Of a DNA stretch of 64,000 nucleotides, positions 33,008-44,800 are shown one piece after another. Each line of letters opens with the position of its first letter. Position 1 is the first letter of the stretch. The notes under the pieces were generated by a model. It was not told the origin of the DNA. It saw nothing but the letters and a program-made list of their open reading frames with translations, and searched no databases. The position numbers and the translations under genes are program-made. The stretch comes from Sciurus carolinensis (Eukaryota; Chordata; Mammalia; Rodentia; Sciuridae), in assembly GCF_902686445.1 (NCBI RefSeq), contig NC_062222.1:131571035-131635034 (forward strand), given 5' to 3'.

Positions 33008-35265
33008 TCTGGAAAATCTTTTTTTTTTTTAATTTTTATTTGTTCTTTTTAATAACAGTAGAATGTATTTTGACATATCATACATACATGGAGTATAACT
33101 TCCCATTCTTGTGGTTTTACATGATGTGAAGTTACACTGGTCCTGTATTCATATTTGAACATAAGAAAGTGATGTCCAGTTCTTTCTACTGTCACTCCTG
33201 TTCCCATCCCCACTCCCTTACCTGCATTCCCCTTTGTCTAATCCAAAGTACTTCTATTCTTCCCTACTGCCCCCACAACTGTGTTAGCATCTGCATATCA
33301 AAGAGAACATTCGACCTTTGGTTTTCTGGGATTGGTTTATTTCACTTAGCATGATATTCTCCAGTTCCATTCATTTACTGGCAAATGCCATAATTTCATT
33401 TTTCTTTATGGCTGTGTAATGTTCCATTGTGTATATATATCATATTTTCTTGATCCATTCATCTGTTGAAGGGCACCTAGTTTGGTCCATAGCTTAGCTA
33501 TTGTGAATTTGCCACATCACTATAGTATGCTGATTTCAAGTCCTTTGGGTATATAACAAGAAGTGGGATAAATGGATCATATGGTGGTTCCATCCCAAGT
33601 CTTCTGAGGAATCTCCATAGTGCTTTCCATAGTGATTGCACCAATTTGCAGGCCCACCAGCAATGTATGAGTGTACCTTTTCCCCAACATTCTTGCCAAC
33701 ATTTATTGTTACTTGTATTATTGATAATCACCATTCTGACTGGAGTGAGATGAAATCTGTGTAGTTTTAATTTGTATTTTTCTAATTGTTAGAGATATTG
33801 AACATTTTTTTTTTCATATATTTGTTGATCAATTGTATTTCTTGTTCTGTGGAGTGCCTGTTAAGTTTCTTTGCCCATTTATTGATTGGGTTATTTGTGT
33901 TTTTGGTGTTAAGTTTTTTGAGTTCTCTATACATTGTGGAGATTAATGTTCTATCTGAGGTGCAGGTGGCAAAGATTGTCTCCCATACTTAGGCTCTTTC
34001 TTCACATTGTTTCCTTTGCTAAGAAAAAACTTTTCAGTTTGAGGTCATCCCATTTATTGGTTCTTGATTTTACTTCTTGAGTTTTAGGAGTCTTGTTGAG
34101 GAATCTGTTCCTAAGCTGATATGATGGCAGTTTTGGCCTACTTTTTCTGTTGGTAGGCACAGGGTCTCTGGTCTAATGCCTCGGGACCTGATCCACTTTG
34201 AGTAGGGTTTTGTGCAGGGTGAGATATAGGGGTTTCATTTCATTTTGTTGCATACGGATTTTCAGTTTTCCCAGTGCCATTTGTTGAACAGGTTATCTTT
34301 TCTCCATTGTATTTTTATGGCACATTTTTCTAGTATGAGATAACTGTATTTATGTGGGTTTGTCTCTGTGTCTTTTGTTCTGTACCATTGGTCTTCATGC
34401 CTATTTTTTTTAAATATATTTTTTAGTTGTAAATTGACACAATATCTTTATTTTACTTATTTTTATGTAGTGCTGAGGATGGAACCCAGTGCCTCACACA
34501 TGTAGGGCAAGTGCTCTACCACTGAGCTACAACCCCAGCTCCTTGATGTCTCTTTGGTGCCAATACCATGCTGTTTTTGTTACTGTAGCACTGTAGTATA
34601 ATTAAAGGCCTGGTATTTTGATGCTTCCTGCTTCACTTTTCTTGTCAAGGATTGTTTTAGCTATTCTGGGCCTTTTATTTTTCCATATGAATTTCATGAC
34701 TAATTTTTCTATTTCTATGAAGAATGTTGTTGGATTTTTAATAGGAAGTGCATTAAATCTATATAGCACAGTTAGTAGCATGACCATTTTGACAATATTA
34801 ATTCTGCCCATCCAAGATATATTCTTAAATATGTATTTAAGCACTATTTATTATGCTATTGTGAAGGTTAGCTTTTTCTTTTCATTTAATTTTCTGGTTA
34901 GTTCTTGGTACATAGAACTGCAATTGATTTTTGAAGATATGGATATTGAATATTTATCCAGGAGACTGGCTAAATTTACTTATAAAGTTAATCATTCATT
35001 CACAGTTCTTTTGGATTTTCATTGTGCATAATTGGGTCAACCTCAGATAATAATTTTGTTTTTTTCAACCCTGATCATTTTAATACTTCCTTTTCTGAAG
35101 TGATGGTGTTAGCTAGGGCTCCTGGCACATCAGTAAGGAATGTTAGTGGGAATTATCTTCTTCCCAACCTCAAAGGGAAAACTCATTATTTACCCCTAGT
35201 TATTATATTGCCATAAGCTTTTTGTAAATTTCTTAATCAAATTAGGGGACTTCCTTTATATTTCT
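33008..35265 (-). mobile_element. L1 LINE, 5'-truncated, ORF2 3' half plus 3' UTR
   Basis: The poly-T at 33020-33031 marks the 3' end. Reverse-strand frames encode recognisable but broken L1 ORF2 segments: 33498-33734 (contains WWACKLVQSLWKALWRFL, the ORF2 C-terminal region) and 34602-34844 (contains [16 protein letters not shown] and [17 protein letters not shown]). A segment is missing between about 35020 and 35060, and the L1-like sequence resumes to about 35260. It is inactive and hosts the ID element at 34402-34543. Confidence 0.88.
34402..34543 (-). repeat. Long-tailed sciurid ID SINE nested in the L1
   Basis: Read in reverse it is ggagctggggttgtagctca, gtggtagagcacttgcccta, a B-box region with 'gaggcactgggttccatcctcagcac', then the sciurid-type tail 'acaactaaaaaatatattt'. 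Imperfect duplications of the L1 (cttcatgcctattt on the left, cttgatgtctcttt on the right) flank it. Confidence 0.88.
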
Positions 35266-35289
35266 AGTTTTCGGAAAGAATTTTAAAGA

Positions 35290-36990
35290 AACCATGAATG
35301 TAGGTTGGAGGAGCATGATTCACCCAGTGAGTCGTCCCAGCTGGTAGTGGAGGAGGAGGAAATAAAAACCTTTAAAGACCTGGGTGTGACAGATGTCTGT
35401 GACCAGTGGAGGTGGGCAAAGCCCTAAGATCCATATTGAAGCTATTCCTCTGGCCATGCAAGGTTGTGATATTAGGCTGGGAGAAACTGGCTGTGGAAGA
35501 ACAGGGGCCTTGGCTTTGCCCATCCTGAATGAATGTTCTGCCGTAAGCACCCTGGTTGGTTTGACCACATGCTATCCCCCACTCAGGAGTTGGCCTTTCA
35601 GATCTCAGAGCCCTTTGAGACTTGGGGTCCACTATTGGAGTGCAGAGTGCTGTTACTATAGGTGAAATCTACTCAATGTCTCAATCTTTATCCTTGGCAA
35701 AAAAACCCAAACACACACACACACACACACACAAATAAATAAACAAACAAACAAACCAAAAAAACCCAACATATAAAATAGGTTGACATGATCCTAAAGT
35801 GATCCCTTAAGCTTGGAAAACATTTCTCTGCTAACATGACCCAGAAGGTGCAAAAACCTCAGAGTACAACTCTGAAGAATTCTGTGAAATCTTGTGAAGA
35901 AATCCTTCACTGTTTCCTCTAAATACCAGAAGTTGAAAACTTAGAGCAAATATTATCTTGTTATTCTCTCTAAATTCCAGATACCTACCTGGTTTATATT
36001 GTCAAGGAATTGCCTGAAAAGTCCTTCATGATATTCCACAGAACCTGTAATAATACTCAGAAAACAGCTTTGCTACTTTGAAATCTTGGATTTCCTGCTG
36101 CCCTCTCCATGGACAGATGAGTCAGAGCAAGTGCCTAGGATCACTGAATAAGTTTAAGGACAAGGCTTGTTCCATTCTTCTGTCAACTGATGTTGCAAGC
36201 AGAGGTTTGGACATTCCTCATGTGGATATAGTGGTCTACTTGGACATTCCACTCCATTCCAATGAGAGCATCTATGGTATAGGTTGAACAGCCATTGCTG
36301 GGCACCCTGGAAAGGCACTGACTTTTGTCACACAGTATGATGTGCAACTCTTCCAGTACATGGGATATCTAATTGGAAAAAACTGCTTATATTTTCAACA
36401 CAGGATGACGAGGTTATGATGCTGATCGAACAAGTGACTTAAGCCCAAAGATTCACCCTAAATGGAGTTAAGGGGACATGGGGCAAAGAAGAAACACACA
36501 CATGAAGATGCTGGAGAGATGATAGAGGGTGCTACTGGTGTCAGGAACAAGGTGGCTGTAGAGACACGAAGCCTGTTCATCACTTCTACAAAGACCTGAG
36601 TTCTGCTTTCTCTCTGCAAAATGGAATCATAGAAAAGAATGAAAATCCTTCAACAGAGTCCCTCAGTTTAAAATCTGTTCAATTTGTGTCCAGAAACTGC
36701 TAAACCCTGGGCTCATTCCCTTCTCTGAGTGTTGGGGAATCACTGCTGCAGGGTAATTTTTACAGGACCGGTGGTAAGATTGTTCTGCCCTTCAGCTTTG
36801 ATGCCTTGCTCAGGACATGAGAGGATGTGCTCTTCTGTCATCTCACAGAGACCTTTCACTTTGGCCATTGCAAGTCAAGGAGTGGGCTGATGAAGTTTGT
36901 AACCTGTAACTGTACATCCTTAAGTGGGATTTAAGACATTGGAGCTTGTGCTTCCTTAGACCCAATGTGAAGCAATACATTGAAATTATA
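35290..36990 (+). pseudogene. DDX47P: Processed pseudogene of DDX47 (DEAD-box RNA helicase)
   Basis: DDX47 is a nucleolar DEAD-box helicase of rRNA processing. This intronless copy starts with EEHDSPSESSQ and EEEIKTFKDLGVTDV (about 35308-35390), then KIHIEAIPLAMQGCDI with a damaged Walker A (GETGCGRT instead of the GSGKT form, so the lysine is lost). It continues with TRELAFQISE, QSL.LAKKP, MTQKVQK, then TDVASRGLDIPHVDIVVY (about 36186-36240). About 50 codons covering motif II (DEAD) are absent; a CA/AAAC-rich repeat stands there (35711-35760). Several frameshifts and stops are present, including one within the HRIGR-type motif VI (written YGIG then stop). A 3' UTR-like tail follows to about 36990 without a clear poly-A. 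It sits directly to the right of an L1 end, consistent with L1-mediated retrotransposition. Confidence 0.92.
35711..35733. repeat. (CA)n microsatellite inside the DDX47 pseudogene
   Basis: About eleven to twelve CA units followed by AAAT and AAAC repeats to about 35760. It stands where the coding sequence for the DEAD motif would be expected. Confidence 0.9.
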
Positions 36991-37368
36991 TTGAAAAAAT
37001 CATAAATAGATTTACAATTCTATTGAATTATGATGTTTCACTCCTTCCCTCTATTAAGATGGTCATAATTTTTATCTTTTAATTTCTAAATGGAACGTAT
37101 TATGACTTTAAACCACTTTTTATTTATGCCTTTCATTCTCTGACACAAATATTATCATTGTCACGTATTTTAATTCTATCCTTTCATCCTGTCTGATGTC
37201 ATCTTATGTGCCTGGTGTTTACTTATCTACCCACATAAATATCATTTTTTTTGGTTCTTTTTACATTTCAGTCCACATGGTATTACCTTTTCCCTCTTAA
37301 ATATAACTTTTAAATTTTCCTTTATAAATACCCTTAATCATTGCACATTGCTCTTATATACAGCAAAC

Positions 37369-37564
37369 TTTTTTTTTTTTTTTTTTTTTTTTTGGTACTG
37401 GGGAATGAATCCCAGGGAACTCTTTACCACTGAACTACATTCCTTTTTATTTTATGTTGCGGTAGGGTCTTGCTAAGTTCACAAGGTTGGCTTCAAATTT
37501 GTAATCTTTCTGTCTCAGTCTTCCAAGTAGCTGGGTTTATAGGTATGCTATACTGTGCCTGTCC
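37369..37564 (-). repeat. B1-ID dimeric SINE (MEN / B1-dID type)
   Basis: A poly-T of about 25 bases, an ID half (ggtactggggaatgaatccc, then accactgaactacattcc), then a B1 half (ggtagggtcttgctaagttc to 'tataggtatgctatactgtgcc'). An imperfect target duplication of type cttatatacagcaa / ctttgtatccagcaa flanks it. Confidence 0.9.
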
Positions 37565-38280
37565 TTTGTATCCAGCAATTTTAATGAACTTTTCTTAAGT
37601 GTGTGAGTTATTAAATTTTCTTACCTTCTTTATGGAGGTGATCATATCATCAGAGACTGCTTATCTTTTCCAATGTTTGTTCTTATAATATCGAATAGAG
37701 TATAACATAATAAGCATCATTGCTTGTTTATTCTAAACTTAGGAATGCTTCAAAGTTTTATCATTCAGTGTGATGTTTATTGAAGGGTATCAAGATTTTT
37801 AAGTCATATTAAAGAAGTTTTCCTCTACTATTCCTAATTTTCTAAGGGTTTTGTATTTTAAAAGGTCATGAGTGATTGTAGACTTTGGTTGAAGATATTT
37901 TTAGTTACTGTAATATTTTAATAAACAGGTTGATTTTATTTGAAAATGATAAATTCAATGTACTAAAAAAACAACATTTGTTGGAAAAATCCTTAATATA
38001 AAAAATTTGATAAAATTCAGCATTTAGTTAGAACTAGGACTAGAAAAACAAATTTTAAAGTTGAAAATTTTCCCTCTGCTATTGGGGTGACCACTGCATT
38101 GCTCTATAGGTATTACTGATCTTTGAAATATTAAAAAATTTAAATTGATTTTATTTTTCAAGACCTGAAGTTAACTTACACTCATAGATTTAGTTCTCTT
38201 AACTGCTTTAAGCTTCTGCTTCACTGTGATTTTGTATCTTGAGTCCTCTTTTCATTCAATCTTTTACGTTCATTGCTTTA
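37565..38280. other. AT-rich unassigned stretch
   Basis: No exon and no confident repeat. Long AT-rich words and no open frame of note. Confidence 0.35.
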
Positions 38281-38281
38281 G

Positions 38282-38695
38282 TCAGCTTTAGTCAGCTTTT
38301 TGTCTCTGTGACCAAAAGGCCTGATAAGAACAACTTAAAGGAGGAAAAGTTTATTTTGGCTCATAGTCAACTCTGTAGCTCTGGGCCCATAGTGAGGCAG
38401 AACATCATGGCATAAGGGTGTGGCAGAGGAAGTAGCTCAGGACACGGCAGTCAGGAAGCAGAGAGACCTCTGCTCACCAGGGGCAAAATATAAAACCCAA
38501 AGTCATGACCCCAGTGGCCTGCTTCATTCGTCCACAACCTATCTACCTACAGTTACCACCCAGTTAATCCATATCAGTGGATCAAACCACTGATTAAGTT
38601 AAACCTCGCATAATCTAATCACTTCACCTCTGAAAATTCTTGCATTGTCTCATGCAGGACCTTTTGGGGGTATACCTCATGCTTAAACCATAACA
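38282..38695 (+). mobile_element. MaLR-type LTR (family B, copy 2)
   Basis: It shares with the 30325 copy 'ggaggaaaagtttattttggctcat', 'ctctgggcccat', 'cataagggtg', the C-rich middle and the end 'cctcatgcttaaaccataacattcat'. The first bases are duplicated (gctttagtcagctttagtca). Confidence 0.7.
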
Positions 38696-38767
38696 TTCAT
38701 GGTGGAGTAGATGTTCTCAAATCAAAAACTTGGAGATGGATTCTAACTAGAAGTCTGATTAGAAGTG

Positions 38768-39195
38768 TAGCAGGTTGAATGGGTCCCTGAAAGATGTATC
38801 CATGTCCTAACCTCTGAAATCTGTGAATGCCACCTTATTTGAAAAATGCACCCTTGAGGATGTAACTGAAATGAGATCACCCTAGATTATTTAGGAGCAG
38901 CAAGTGTCCTTCTAAAAGCCAGAGAAGAGGAAGGACTTGGAGAAGGAGGAGGTCACATCTTGATGGAGGCAGATAGTGGAGTGAGGCAGTCACAAGCTAC
39001 AGAACGTCTAGAGCCACCAGACATTGGAAGAGCAAGAAGGATTTTCCTTTCAAGCCCTTAGAGGGACTGTGTTTTCTACTGACAATTTGCTTTTGGACTT
39101 ATGACCTCCAGAACTATGAGAAAAAATACATTCCTGTTGTTGTAAGCCCCAAGTTTGTGTTAATTTTTATCGCAGCCCTAGGAAATCCTGGTAGC
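38768..39195 (+). mobile_element. MaLR/ERVL-type LTR relic (family C)
   Basis: Recognisable order: 'caggttgaatgggtccctgaaagatgtatcc', 'gaatgccaccttatttgaaaaatgcaccc', 'gagcagcaagtgtccttctaaaagccagagaagagg', 'ccagaactatgag' and 'agccctaggaaatcctggtag'. It lies within 75 bp of the preceding LTR and in the same orientation. Confidence 0.65.
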
Positions 39196-39364
39196 ATTCT
39201 CATAGTGTAGGCAATCTTTTTATTCTAGTTATTCATTATATTTTCTCTTTATGTGTGGTAAATCTCTCCAATGACTCTGTCATTAGTCTTTTAACTTTGA
39301 GTAGGGGTGATCTCTTCTGTCTACTAAAATGTCTATTATTTTTTTTCCCAGAATGACTAGGATA

Positions 39365-39905
39365 ATGGTTAATTTGAATTGTCAACTCCATTGGATGAAG
39401 AGATGCCAATGATTAAGAGGCCTCTGGGTGTGTCCATGAGGGCGTGTCTAGGAATGACTGGCATGTGGGACAGTGAACTGAAATGGAGACCCTCCCTCAG
39501 CGTGGGCAGCACCACCCAATAGGATGGAATAAAAGCTGGAAGAACAAGGAAGCAGATGCAGATGCATGCTGGGCTCTTCTTGAACGGGTTCTTGATCGCT
39601 GCTTTGATAGATCGGCTGAGGCTATCAGACTCTCACTTCTTCACTCTTCCAAAGCAGATTCTGCCAGTGACTCTCCAGGTAGTTTCCAGAAGCCTTGGTC
39701 TCCAACTTGGGTAGCACTGTTGATCTTTCTTGTTCTGGGTCTTCTGCGTCTTGGACTGCGCAGCTCCTGGTTCTTCCAGCTCTCTTGCCTGCAGAAGGCC
39801 ACAGTGAACTATCCAGCTTCTGGTTGTGTGAGTCAATCTAATAAATCCCTTTTATAATCATACTTCCTGTTGATTTTGTTCCTCTAGAGAACCCTGACTA
39901 ATACA
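39365..39905 (+). mobile_element. ERVL LTR of the MLT2 type, near full length
   Basis: It starts 'ggttaatttgaattgtcaactcc', then ctgggtgtgtccatgagggc, 'caggatggaataaaagctgg'-like words, ends with 'gtgtgagtcaatctaataaatccc' (polyadenylation region) and 'ttcctctagagaaccctgactaatacaa'. This matches MLT2-type solo LTRs. The open frame 39483-39857 lies inside it. Confidence 0.8.
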
Positions 39906-39909
39906 ACTA

Positions 39910-40460
39910 GAATTATTTTTCCTTGAAATTAAGGTAAAGGTGGAGTCACAGGAGTCTCACAGGTGCCTTTAGTTATGTCTTCAGTTATGTCTCTTGGCAT
40001 AAACAATAATAAGCTTCATATCTGACACAACCTTACTGATAGAATCAAGGGAGGGAGAGTTACACCTTCAAATGGAACAGGAGCACAGGTTTTTATTATC
40101 CCAGAAGGATCAGGGAGGGAGAATAAATAAATCCATGGGAGTCATGGAAAGGTGGCTTGAACTTGCATATATTCAGATAGTGCCGATAAATAATTCTGTG
40201 TCCTAAGTGCCTGTGTTTTAATTTTTTTTTCTGTTAAGATAAAGCATTTTTAAAATTCCCAATATCTTGTGTTTCTTAGTGTGATATATAATTTTATATT
40301 TATACATTTTCCCCTTAAGAATGATTTTTCCTGAGAATCTCAATATGGCTCCAACCATTCACAGGTGACTATTTAGTACTCAGAAATTAAGTGAATTATC
40401 TAATCAGTAGAAAATCATTTTCAAGATTTCTAGATGGGTTTTAAGTTACCAGTACTCTGA
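39910..40460. other. Unassigned stretch
   Basis: No exon or definite repeat is seen. Confidence 0.3.
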
Positions 40461-40469
40461 AAGCATGGA

Positions 40470-40800
40470 TCTTTTCCCTCCACGGGTCACCGACAGAGGA
40501 CCCCTACATGCATTCACATCATTAAGGATTTTTCTCATTAACTAATGAGCATATTGATGTTTGGGGTGAAGGCTTTGGATGGAGAGGCAGGAGTGTCACA
40601 GCTCACTGTATCGTACAATGAAGCTCAGAGATGGGTATTTCTCCCTGAAGTACTTTAGCTGTGACCTGAACTACTGGGGTTCAGCTTCAACATAATTGCA
40701 GCACAGCGAGGGGTCCCTTCTGGAAACCAGCTGCCTCATCAGGGATTCATTCATCAGGGGCATTATGACTCCAAACATTTTCCCTAGACTGTTGTGGCTA
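40470..40800. promoter_or_regulatory. Candidate conserved noncoding block with homeodomain palindrome
   Basis: A complex, non-repetitive island in a transposon-dense area. It holds a perfect inverted repeat ctcatta-ac-taatgag (40534-40549) with back-to-back homeodomain cores, a second 'cattaagg' site just to its left, and GC-balanced sequence to about 40800. No open frame. The conservation is inferred. Confidence 0.4.
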
Positions 40801-41685
40801 TTTAAAGAGGGGGAGAAAAAGAGGAGTCTGGGGAACTAATTAGGAAGGAGTAGCTCCCCTCAGAGTCTTGACCTTAACCCTACTGAGAAAGTATGGGATT
40901 TACTTTACCTGAATAAAGAAAGAACATAAATACTTGGCAAAAATGCTTTCTGGTATGACTTCCAGCAAGTAATGAATTGACCTGATACACAGAGGAACAA
41001 ACAAAAAATATGAGGAAAAACTCAAATGCTTTAAAAGTCACACTTAAATGTATCATTGTGATATGTGTTATTATTTTGTACTTCCCTGGTTATGAGGAAA
41101 TAAATTAATTAGGATTTCTGATTAGCCTATGTAGACTATAATATGAAAAAAAAATTTTTTTTTGGTGTTTGGTGGCTTATGAAGTATTGGCACAAGTCTG
41201 AGCACCACTTTCATTATTCTGCTTAGTATATTGTGTTTACATATCTGCATTTTAATGTGTTTCATTAGTTCTGGAAAAAGACTTTATCCTTTAGACTAGT
41301 GCCTCTCTCCAACTCAAAGGCAATATTGTGTCTTTTCATCTTGTTCTCCAGGTTTCTCTTCCCCTCTTTCCTATTTTTAATATCCTGATACATTTAGGTT
41401 ACATTCTGGGTAATTTCATTATATACATCTTTCCAGTTACTGACTGTTGCAAAAGTACTATTTAACTCACTTCCCAAGATTTTAATTTCAGGGATTGTAA
41501 GTTTTACTTTTTAAAGTTTCATTTTAAAAAAAATGCAGAGTTTTAGCTATAACTCTTTTCCAAGTCTATTTCTGTTATATTTAAATTGTACATAGAGAAA
41601 AAGAAAATTTGAATGAAGAAAAATAAAAAGTATTTGCATATCTTTGTCTAAATCACAGAGGTCTTTACTAGTATTTAGTTTGATC
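40800..41685. other. AT-rich unassigned stretch
   Basis: No exon or clear transposon is seen. It contains the second G-A9-T9-GG palindrome at 41145-41165. Confidence 0.35.
41145..41165. repeat. A9T9 palindrome (second copy)
   Basis: G, nine A (41146-41154), nine T (41155-41163), GG. The identical core occurs at 15791-15811. Confidence 0.9.
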
Positions 41686-41689
41686 TTCT

Positions 41690-41800
41690 TAATACTGAGG
41701 TGTTTACTTATTTTTATCTTATGGTAACAAAACTGAGGCTCAGAGACTTACCCAAGGCAACCAAGTTACTAATAACTAGAATTGAAATTAATTCCATGTT
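41690..41800 (-). repeat. MIR fragment
   Basis: Reverse MIR phrase: aacaaaactgaggctcagag, acttacccaaggcaaccaag, then 'ttactaataactagaattgaaatt'. Confidence 0.75.
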
Positions 41801-42348
41801 TTATTATTCTCATTATATTCATACTTTTTCCAGTATAGATCCTTAAATAATTTTCAGGAATATACCATATAATAGTGGAGGTTGAGTATCTGGGGAAAAG
41901 TATACTCTGCTTTATTATGTAGAAATTGAACTTTCTTTAGAGAAAGCTAATTATGCTCAGCTCAGAACGGCTCAAAATGTTTCCTGGCTAAATTACAAGA
42001 GATTTTTGAAATAAAAATTTTTCCTACTTACCTATTCATTTTTCATTTTCAGGTTTCCTTACTTCTTCCTTTATTTTTTTCTTTTTTTAAACACTTCTTT
42101 CAGTATCTCATGTTCTGTAAAGCAAGTTATAAATTTCAACTTATGATAATTTAAGACCTTCTCCATCATAATTCTGTTGGAACATCATGAAGATAACATT
42201 TGATAATCTATGTTGAGGTTCCTCTTGTCTGGTTCATAATGGGGGCTCAAAAAGAAACAAGAGAAGAATTAGGAAATGCTTTTATGTGGAAATGCAGCAT
42301 AAATATTAATCAAACAAAGGCACAATTCATTTTCATATCCCTCAAAGG

Positions 42349-42605
42349 GTGTGTCAGTTAGAGTTCTTCAGAGAAACAGAGTGTGGGCTGGGGGAAACAG
42401 ACAGTGACAGATTTTAAGAACTAGTTCATGTGAGTGTAGACTCTGGCAAGTTTGAAATTTGCAGGGCAGGCATGCTGGCTGGAAACTCAGGCAGGCTTTC
42501 TAGACTGTGGCAGTCTTGAGGTAGAATTTCTTCTCCAGGAAACCTCAGTTTCTGAAAATTAACCATCACAAAGCATGCAGTATTAATCCACAGCTTTGTG
42601 TGTAC
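42349..42605 (-). mobile_element. ERVL MLT2-type LTR fragment
   Basis: It begins 'gtgtcagttagagttcttcagagaaacag', the reverse of the LTR end seen at 39880-39905. Later 'gaatttcttctccaggaaacctcagttt' also fits reverse MLT2-type LTRs. The 5' remainder is lost. Confidence 0.65.
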
Positions 42606-42733
42606 ACAGGCTAAATCCAATGTTTTTATTGAATTCAGTTAAATTTCTTCAGGAAAATGGTTCTCCCTGCCCCACCAAATGCTCATGCAGGTTTACTCAG
42701 GAAGTTTCCTCTCTCTCCCTTCATTCACCTCGC

Positions 42734-42754
42734 AAAAAAAAAAAAAAAAAAAAA
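42734..42754. repeat. A21 tract
   Basis: An uninterrupted run of about 21 A. No retroelement body is recognised before it. Confidence 0.85.
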
Positions 42755-42914
42755 GAAATTTTCTTTTTGGAAAAATATTAGCATTGCTGACTCCATTGGA
42801 TAGGTTGCTAGGGTGAGTGTTTTATAGATGGAGCACATTTGAATATTTGTGTTCTAATGTGCTTATTTGATTTAAAAATGAGACTTTACTAGTAGGTTTT
42901 CATATAGATTTAGT

Positions 42915-43140
42915 ATTATACTAAGCACTATATCCGTATTGTTGATAAGCTTCATGACAATCCTATAACAAAAGTACTATTACTATAATCTCCATTTTGC
43001 AGATGAGCTATTACGGTAATCTCCATTTGTAGACAAAGAACTGAAATTCATGTAAATTTAAAACAATTGTTCAAGGTCATAAGCGTGAGTATAAAATGAA
43101 CACCAGATCTACTTAAATCTGAGTTACCACTTTAACCATT
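42915..43140 (-). repeat. MIR SINE with internal tandem duplication
   Basis: Reverse MIR order with 'caatcctataacaaaagtactattac', then the segment around 'ataatctccattttgcagatga' repeated as 'ggtaatctccatttgtagacaa', then 'caattgttcaaggtcataag'. The duplicated unit is about 30-35 bp. Confidence 0.75.
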
Positions 43141-43144
43141 GTGT

Positions 43145-44800
43145 TGGAGTGGGCCTTTCTGTTCCTATGATGGTAATTTGTTTTCCTAATCATGATGAAG
43201 GTACTTCTCAGCTTTAAACAGAGTCTTTTCAAAACAGGAAATAGTCATTAAGATGTCTTTATTTTGATATCAGTATTTTTGTAGGCCTACATAAATATCA
43301 GTGTGTGTTTTTTCTTCCTTTGAGCTTTACATACATTCTGAGTCAAAACATTTGCATATCCTACAGAGATCCACATATATTTAAGGAGAGATGGAGGACC
43401 ATATAAGCTCTTCAGTAATGAGGATTTAAGTATTGGGAATCGATTTTTTAATGGTTTGAAAGCTTTTTTTTCTTTCCTGAAATTTTTTAGTTCAAAGTAG
43501 GATTTCAGAAATTGTGATTTCTTTTATTTTAGTTCTATATAATATTAGTAAATACTGCCTGGGAAAGTCCCCAACTTCTCGACCAAAGAACCTATTTTGC
43601 AAGTAATATTGGATTACTTTCTTCAAGCTGCACTGTGTTTAAACAAAGATCCACAGAGGTGGCTTATTGCAGTATTTCTCAGAGTAAGAGGTGCTCAGGT
43701 TCATTGTCATTTCCCAAATGTGGAATAGCCACAGTTGCTTTCAAACTTTATTTGAAAAGCAATTCACAGGACTATTGTCCAAAAGAACTCATTTTGGGGA
43801 GACCCCATACCAAGGTTAAGGTAACACTTGATAAAAACATCCCACACGTTCCAATCTCTTGAAACTAAATTGAACAACATGAATAAACTGGAAATCTGGA
43901 TGACACAGGCAAGGGCCATTGGAGATGAAGAATTATGCAGTAGAGAGATGCATAAAATAAAGTTTCAGAAGAGATCAAAGTAAAAGATGCTATATCTTGG
44001 GGAACATACTACCATACCATGGAATCTGGAAATGCAGTTTCCCCAAATCACTGAATTCTGAGAATTTTGAGTTCAGGGAAATCCATATCCTGAAAGCTCC
44101 CATCGTTGAGCTTCAAGTAATAGTTTGCATCTGCACCCCAACTCCAACGTTCGAAATACTTGCACAATATTACCTTATTTAACCAGGCTTCCTTGCTGGA
44201 GAACTGTGATAGGTCTGGTTTTCACAGCTGTGGAGGTGATTTGAGAACTCTCCTGCTCTACAATTTTTCGGTTTGTCTGGAGCTATGCTTTAGGAATCAG
44301 TGAAGCACATCCCCAAGCAATGAGGCAGAACTGTGGACAGCTGGGAAATTGCTGCTCACAAACCAGCCTGAGGTTCTGTTGCAGAAGGACTTTTTTCTTT
44401 TCAAACAAAGACTTTTAGATGATTGTGAAACTAACAGATTTTCTATGTAATAGTAGAATGTACTAAACACATGATGAAGTTCTCATTTGCTCACTGAAAA
44501 GGACTGTTATTATGTCTTTTGTAATTGTTGACCTACTTTTTCATTCTTTCTTTACCAATTTCAAATTAAATTTATGTTCACTGAAAAGAATTCATATAAT
44601 ACCAAAATGTGTAACATGGAAAGGGATAGTCCTCTGTAATCTAATTTCTATGGGTAGCTATTTATAATTTGCTTTACATCCCTCTAGATTTGATTCTACT
44701 ATGCATTTACTATCCATCATATATATATATATTTATATTTTTAATTTAAGTGAAACATAGAAAATCGCACACATCTTAAATTTATACCTTAGCAAATTAT
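43145..44800. other. Unassigned noncoding stretch
   Basis: No exon or confident repeat is seen. Short open frames at 43635-43862 and 43997-44182 lack any recognisable homology. A short (AT)n run lies near 44720-44735. Confidence 0.35.

Noticed and set aside
33498..33734. 78-codon minus-strand protein
   Set aside because: It is a fragment of L1 ORF2, not a host gene.
36078..36287. 69-codon frame with helicase-like TDVASRGLDIPHVD
   Set aside because: It is part of the DDX47 processed pseudogene; flanking frameshifts and a stop in motif VI rule out a functional helicase.
39483..39857. 124-codon + strand frame
   Set aside because: It lies entirely inside the MLT2-type LTR.
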